NCBI GenBank assembly: GCA_015478945.1
Contig: JABUQX010057227.1
Coordinates: forward strand, 1-10,000
Direction: 5' to 3'
Source: Trachelipus rathkii
Taxonomy: Eukaryota; Arthropoda; Malacostraca; Isopoda; Trachelipodidae
Length of the DNA: 10,000 nucleotides
The notes beneath the pieces are model-generated. The model made no database searches. It was not told where the DNA came from and worked only from the letters and a program-made list of their open reading frames with translations. Positions 6,111-10,000 of this stretch are shown here, one piece after another (the first letter of the stretch is position 1; every line of letters starts with the position of its first letter). Position numbers and translations under genes: made by a program.

Positions 6111-7229
6111 AGCACTACCAGCACGCGGGGTGGCGATCGTATTCTAAAAGTTAGCAGCACGAGCAAAATGACGTGAACTCGAAAATTAGCGACCTAGATG
6201 GTAGACTGGGCTGCGGAGTTACGTGACTCGTTCAATAAACAGGTCATACGGACGAAAAAAAACTTACTTAAAAGGGCATATTAATTTGCCAGGCACGAGA
6301 TAAGATATGGCCCAACAGACAGCACTGATTGGGTGGCGGTCCCGATAAGCGTCGGAAGGCCTTGAACATGTAGCCGCTACCGTGGACTTATAGAGATCCC
6401 TACCCACCGAGCGCTGTAGCACTCACTTGAAGTGTATAGGGTTGAGCTCACTCTCGCCGCAGGCAATCAGTGATAGCTTTCGGCGGGGGAAGTTTTGGAT
6501 TGGCGTCCCGGCATGTGCGGAGGGGTCATGTCACTCTGCGTCACTCGGCCCTCTGCGTACTTACTGTCGGCGCCCATTGCGATGCGGTAGCTAGCTTATA
6601 GATGGACCAACGCCGACGATCTCTTATAGTTCGGTTGGTGGGTTGTTGGGTTGCTGCCCGGGACGCACACGGTCGGCTGTCGCCGGGATGCTGTACGTGC
6701 GGTGTTCACCATATCAGCGGACGCGAGCCGTAGCTGTCAGTGACGCGCTCGGAGCGAGGATCAGTCCGGAACGCGATGATTTCGGCGCTGTGCTAATTGC
6801 CGGGCCTCCGTTGTAGTCTGCGATGTGCGATTTTAGACACTCGTGCCATGTTTGTGAATGGTAAATGGTGTTTTGCTGTGGCAAAGTCTTTGATGCCAGT
6901 TGTAGCGCGGTTGCTGTTCCGTGCAGGATTTGTGCATGTGGCTGTTGATATCCAGTCTCGGCGGCGCAATATGTCCTGGTAAAGTCTGCGACGCCCGGAA
7001 AAACTGCGGTCACGAAGCGTTAGAGCAGGTCGTGTGGTTGCGCCTTGAGACTCGGGGGATCAGTCTGTGGGGATGACGTTTATGGTAGACTGCTCGGACT
7101 TATGTTTCCACTGACTTAGACTGTGCCTGGTGCGGTCAGGTCAGCTGGGGTTACGCTGGTTTCCGCCTTGCTGGTAACATCTTGAATGGAGCGCGTTGCG
7201 TATACCCCCGCTGCGCTCGAGCGACTGAT
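6110..7229. other. GC- and CpG-rich block of unknown origin
   Basis: Composition changes abruptly to more than half G+C with frequent CpG, against the AT-rich surroundings. Open frames are short and conflicting: 61 codons on the plus strand at 6797-6982 and 99 on the minus strand at 6714-7013, overlapping each other, neither with a motif I recognise. The block contains a diverged relative of the minisatellite unit (about 6351-6509) and runs without a break into the array. It may be an untranslated or terminal part of a retroelement, a foreign or chimeric segment, or an unmethylated CpG-rich region. I found no terminal repeats, target duplication, tRNA or rRNA signature. Confidence 0.6.
6351..6509 (+). 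repeat. Single diverged relative of the 148-bp minisatellite unit
   Basis: In the same strand and order as the array unit, this segment has GAAGGCCTTG, GTAGCCGCTACCGTGGA, CTACCCACCGAGC, AGTGTATAGGGTTGAGCTC (6431-6449), GGCAATCAGTGATAGC (to 6477) and GGGGGAAG. The array counterparts are GAAGGCCTGG, GTAGCAACCACTACCTGGA, CTACCACCAGC, AGTGTATAGGGATTGAGCTC, GCAACCACTGATAGC and TGGGGAAC. The AGCAACCACT boxes themselves are poorly conserved here. About one full unit is covered, once only. Confidence 0.7.
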
Positions 7230-8139
7230 GATCTCAAGCGGTTGGGAACCAGCAACCACTGGAGTTCGAAGGGAAGCCTGGCTACCTTTGAGAGGGACCA
7301 ACCACCAGCAACCACTGAGTGTATAGGGATTGAGCTCCAGCAACCACTGATAGCCCTGGGGAACTCTAAGCGAGTTGGGAACCAGCAACCACTGAGTATA
7401 AAGGGAAGGCTGAAGGCCTGGTAGCAACCACTACCTGGAGAGGGACCTACCACCAGCAACCACTGAGTGTATAGGGATTGAGCTCCAGCAACCACTGATA
7501 GCCCTGGGGAACTCAAAGCGAGTTGGGAACCAGCAACCACTGAGTTCAAGGGGAAGGCTGAAGGCCTGGTAGCAACCACTACCTGGAGAGGGACCTACCA
7601 CCAGCAACCACTGAGTGTATAGGGATTGAGCTCCAGCAACCACTGATAGCCCTGGGGAACTCAAAGCGAGTTGGGAACCAGCAAACCACTGGAGTTCAAG
7701 GGGAAGGGTGAAGGCTGGTAGGCAACCACTACTGGAGGGACCTACCCCAGCAACCACTGAAGTGTATAGGGATTGAGCTGCCTCAGCAACCACACTGAAG
7801 TGTATAGGGATTGGAGCTCCATAGCAACCACTGATAGCCCTGGGGAACTCAAAGCGAGTTGGGAACCAGCAACCACTGAGTTCAAGGGGAAGGCTGAAGG
7901 CCTTTTTGCAACCACTACCTGGATAAGGACCTACCACCAGCAACCACTGAGTGTATGGGAATTGAGCTCCAGCAAGCACTGATAGCCCTGGGGAAACTCG
8001 AAAGCGAGTTGGGAACCAGTTACCACTGAGTTCAAGAGGAAGGCTGAAGGCATAGTAGCAACCACTACCTGGAGAGGGACCTACCACCAGCAACCACTGA
8101 GTGGATAGGGGTTTAGCTCCAGCAACCACTGAGAGCCCG
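7230..8139 (+). repeat. Minisatellite, 148-bp unit, about six copies
   Basis: AGCAACCACT boxes at 7307, 7455 and 7603 are exactly 148 bp apart, as are 7339/7487/7635, 7384/7532/7680 and 7423/7571. Each unit has four boxes, at offsets 0, 32, 77 and 116, separated by unit-specific text such as GTGTATAGGGATTGAGCTC and CCTGGGGAACTC. Units begin near 7307, 7455, 7603, 7749, 7939 and 8089, with a partial degenerate unit first and a truncated one last. The 7307-7602 copies are nearly identical; later ones carry indels, and the 7749 unit has its first sub-block duplicated. Long minus-strand frames (103, 142 and 232 codons) are artefacts: 148 is not a multiple of three, and three of the four stop triplets in a unit share one frame, so reading passes from frame to frame between units. 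Confidence 0.95.
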
Positions 8140-9134
8140 GTAAAAAGGTTCGGCTATTGTCACTCTAAAGTAGTTAAACTACAGTTGCCCTTTGAGAGCT
8201 TAGAGATTTACTCCAGTTGCTTGTTAAAATCATCAAATTTCGTGCCTCTCATATTCCTCAAAGAAGTTTGAACAAGTACATTACTAACTAAAATGAAATG
8301 ATTCTTAAATATTATTCTTACAACTAAAGAAATATTTAATAAAAATCTCTAATTATTCATAATTAAAATGATAAAGGGTAACTAATTTTAATAGCTAAGA
8401 AAAATGCATTTATTTACAAACTGAAAGGAAATGTTTTAACGCCTAATTATTCTTATCATTAATATTCCTTTTATGGACATCAGAAAATGACTAATTACTA
8501 CTATTTATATCTTAAAATTAATTATTAAAGCTTTAGAAATCTTTAAATACCATTTACGAAAGATAAATTAAATTGACACTTTTAATAACCACAGGTGTTC
8601 AAATAAATCGTAATATAGAAAAAAAAAAACTTTTAAAAACTATTTTGGCTTATTAAATTAATTTTAAACACTTACAAGTAATTAAATAATAATATTATAC
8701 AATATATTAATAATATTTTCTTTCTTAAATAATCTTTATTATCACACTTTCTTAAATTATAAAATAATAAACAAATATTTGAATACGAGACATTTTGAGA
8801 AGGCAAAGCGTCGTTCAAATCTTTATCATTGCGAAGCTCAAAAAGTTTTAAATGTTTTCTTTTTAATATTCTAATTTGTATATACATTTATTTTACAACA
8901 TATTTAAATAAAGTCATTGTATTTTAATTATAAATAATAAAATAGTATCTTTTATGGAAACATCTCAAAACTTCGTTATACGGGTATCTTAACTAATAAG
9001 AAAACATCAATATTTGTACATAAAATAATAATATAATAGTTATCCTAAAAGACTTAAATTTAAGGGTAACTTCTATAATCTGTTCTTTTATAAAGGATGT
9101 TGGAATTAAAAAAGTATAAAAATTTTACAAAAAA
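8140..9134. other. AT-rich interval, no gene recognised
   Basis: Composition returns to AT-rich directly after the array. A near-palindrome, GTAGTTAAACTAC, lies at about 8170-8182. The longest frame is 71 codons on the minus strand (8672-8887), rich in Lys, Asn, Ile and Leu as expected from AT-rich DNA, with no motif. No tandem repeat or transposon border is visible to me. Confidence 0.5.
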
Positions 9135-9268
9135 TAAATATATTATATATAATTTATTATATATATTAATAATTAATATATATAATTATATATATAAATA
9201 ATATATAATATATATATATATAATATATATAAAATATATATATATAATATATTTTAATATATATTATA

Positions 9269-9311
<43 letters not shown>

Positions 9312-9318
9312 TATAATA
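9135..9318. repeat. TA microsatellite block 8
   Basis: TA-rich block with many phase breaks on the left and a purer run near 9266-9305. No transposon termini are recognisable at its edges. Confidence 0.9.
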
Positions 9319-10000
9319 CAAAGCATTTTTTTGCTCCCGAGTTTTAGTATGTATAATAATCTTTACATAGTTAATTAATATATACAAAAAAACTTGTATA
9401 TATTTATATAATATTTAAAGTTATCTACATCGTCTTCATAAGAATAAGCTGACAATCTACCCCATTACTATTATTCACCCTCCCTCCATAACTCTTAAGA
9501 GAAGCTCTGAGTATCAGCTGTCAATATAAAAAATCACTACGTAAGTAGACTCATACGTATGCCAGCATACAGATCCTCACATGTGGTATCTATACTTCAA
9601 TTGTAAAGGGTTCACTAATCTTTTAGGCCATGATACCCTATCAATTACATAGTCCATCCTCAATACAAACGAACTATACCTATTTCATTGTAATTTAATG
9701 CTACTACTACTTCTTGACCTCTTATATCACACATAATAATATACTTATGAAGAGCCCTATAGTATTATTATAAAAAACTTTATAATAAAATATATATATG
9801 CAGTTTTTAACACTAAGGCCTTAATTTATTATATTAAATTTATTATTAATCTATTATAATTATTTATAATTTATTTATTCTATTAAATCTAAACTACAAA
9901 TACAATTATTAATTTATATATCTGTATATAATTTATATAATTTATTTATCTGTATATTATTAATTAATTATTATTTATATGTAATAATTTATTAATTTAT
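9319..10000. other. AT-rich tail with a more complex island at about 9430-9770
   Basis: The island has a more balanced composition and no tandem structure, but all frames are closed by frequent stops. A minus-strand frame is fairly open if interrupted by a few TGA codons. I considered a mitochondrial insertion on that basis but identified no mitochondrial gene. The last 220 bases are AT-rich low-complexity sequence. Confidence 0.4.

Noticed and set aside
5960..6166. 68-codon minus-strand frame
   Set aside because: Its end is TA-repeat-coded Ile/Tyr, and the rest has no recognisable domain in this or neighbouring frames.
6813..6990. Recurrent AGTCTGCG/AGTCTTTG motifs as a tandem repeat
   Set aside because: Three occurrences with unequal spacing (about 70 and 98 bp) and little shared flank; not enough for a repeat call.
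6714..7013. 99-codon minus-strand frame and overlapping 61-codon plus-strand frame in the GC-rich block
   Set aside because: They overlap on opposite strands, no domain is recognisable, and GC-rich DNA has fewer chance stops.
7116..8129. Long minus-strand reading frames (103, 142 and 232 codons) as a repetitive protein
   Set aside because: They lie on the 148-bp minisatellite, whose length is not a multiple of three, so the same DNA is read in different frames in successive units. The openness comes from stop triplets being concentrated in one frame of the unit.
7230..8139. CCACCAGC motifs (complement of the bacterial Chi sequence) and a CRISPR-like look of regular spacing
   Set aside because: The whole 148-bp unit is repeated rather than short repeats with unique spacers, and the context is eukaryotic, so neither reading applies.
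8672..8887. 71-codon minus-strand frame
   Set aside because: Residue usage follows the AT-rich composition and no motif or context supports a gene.
9430..9770. Possible nuclear insertion of mitochondrial DNA
   Set aside because: The composition and a TGA-tolerant minus-strand frame suggested it, but no mitochondrial protein motif could be identified and TAG stops remain.

Overview
This window looks like repeat-rich intergenic DNA from a eukaryote, most likely an invertebrate animal. The base composition is strongly AT-rich, long (TA)n and (ATT)n microsatellites are everywhere, and eukaryotic cut-and-paste transposon relics (hAT, pogo/Tigger-like, several MITEs) are stacked on each other. I see no intact protein-coding gene, tRNA, rRNA, operon, CRISPR array or prokaryotic signal. 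Most open frames in the window come from TA repeats (Ile/Tyr runs) or from a minisatellite. The species cannot be named from this sequence.

Layout. 1-478: unique-looking DNA with a T20 tract and one faint Tc1-like open segment. 479-1864: TA-rich blocks separated by short islands, one a GC-rich hAT-like fragment (655-812), others a diverged duplicated ~90-bp segment (1086-1181 and 1321-1411). 1868-5793: a probable old, internally deleted hAT transposon. Both of its tips carry GGTTCCGG-type palindromes and lie against TA arrays. It keeps a broken C-terminal hAT dimerization domain on the minus strand (4014-4148). Inside it sit four later insertions: an 815-bp pogo/Tigger-like element with TA duplications (2079-2893); a 733-bp hAT-type MITE with a perfect 8-bp duplication CTCTAGAA (3003-3735); and two copies of one ~470-bp GCTGCGTTTCC MITE in opposite orientation (4158-5043 and 5198-5665). 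The left MITE copy is itself split by a ~403-bp CATGGGC element (4470-4872), and the uninterrupted right copy serves as the empty-site reference. 5797-5988: another TA array.

From about 6110 to 8140 the composition changes sharply to GC- and CpG-rich DNA. Its right half (about 7230-8139) is a minisatellite with a 148-bp period, each unit holding four AGCAACCACT boxes. A single strongly diverged relative of the unit lies about 0.8 kb upstream (about 6351-6509), so the array probably grew out of this GC-rich sequence. The block could be part of a retroelement or a transferred or recently arrived segment; I could not assign it.

8140-10000 is AT-rich DNA with one more TA array (9135-9318) and no convincing gene. 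The biology readable here is the order of transposon insertions and the birth of a minisatellite, not a gene system.
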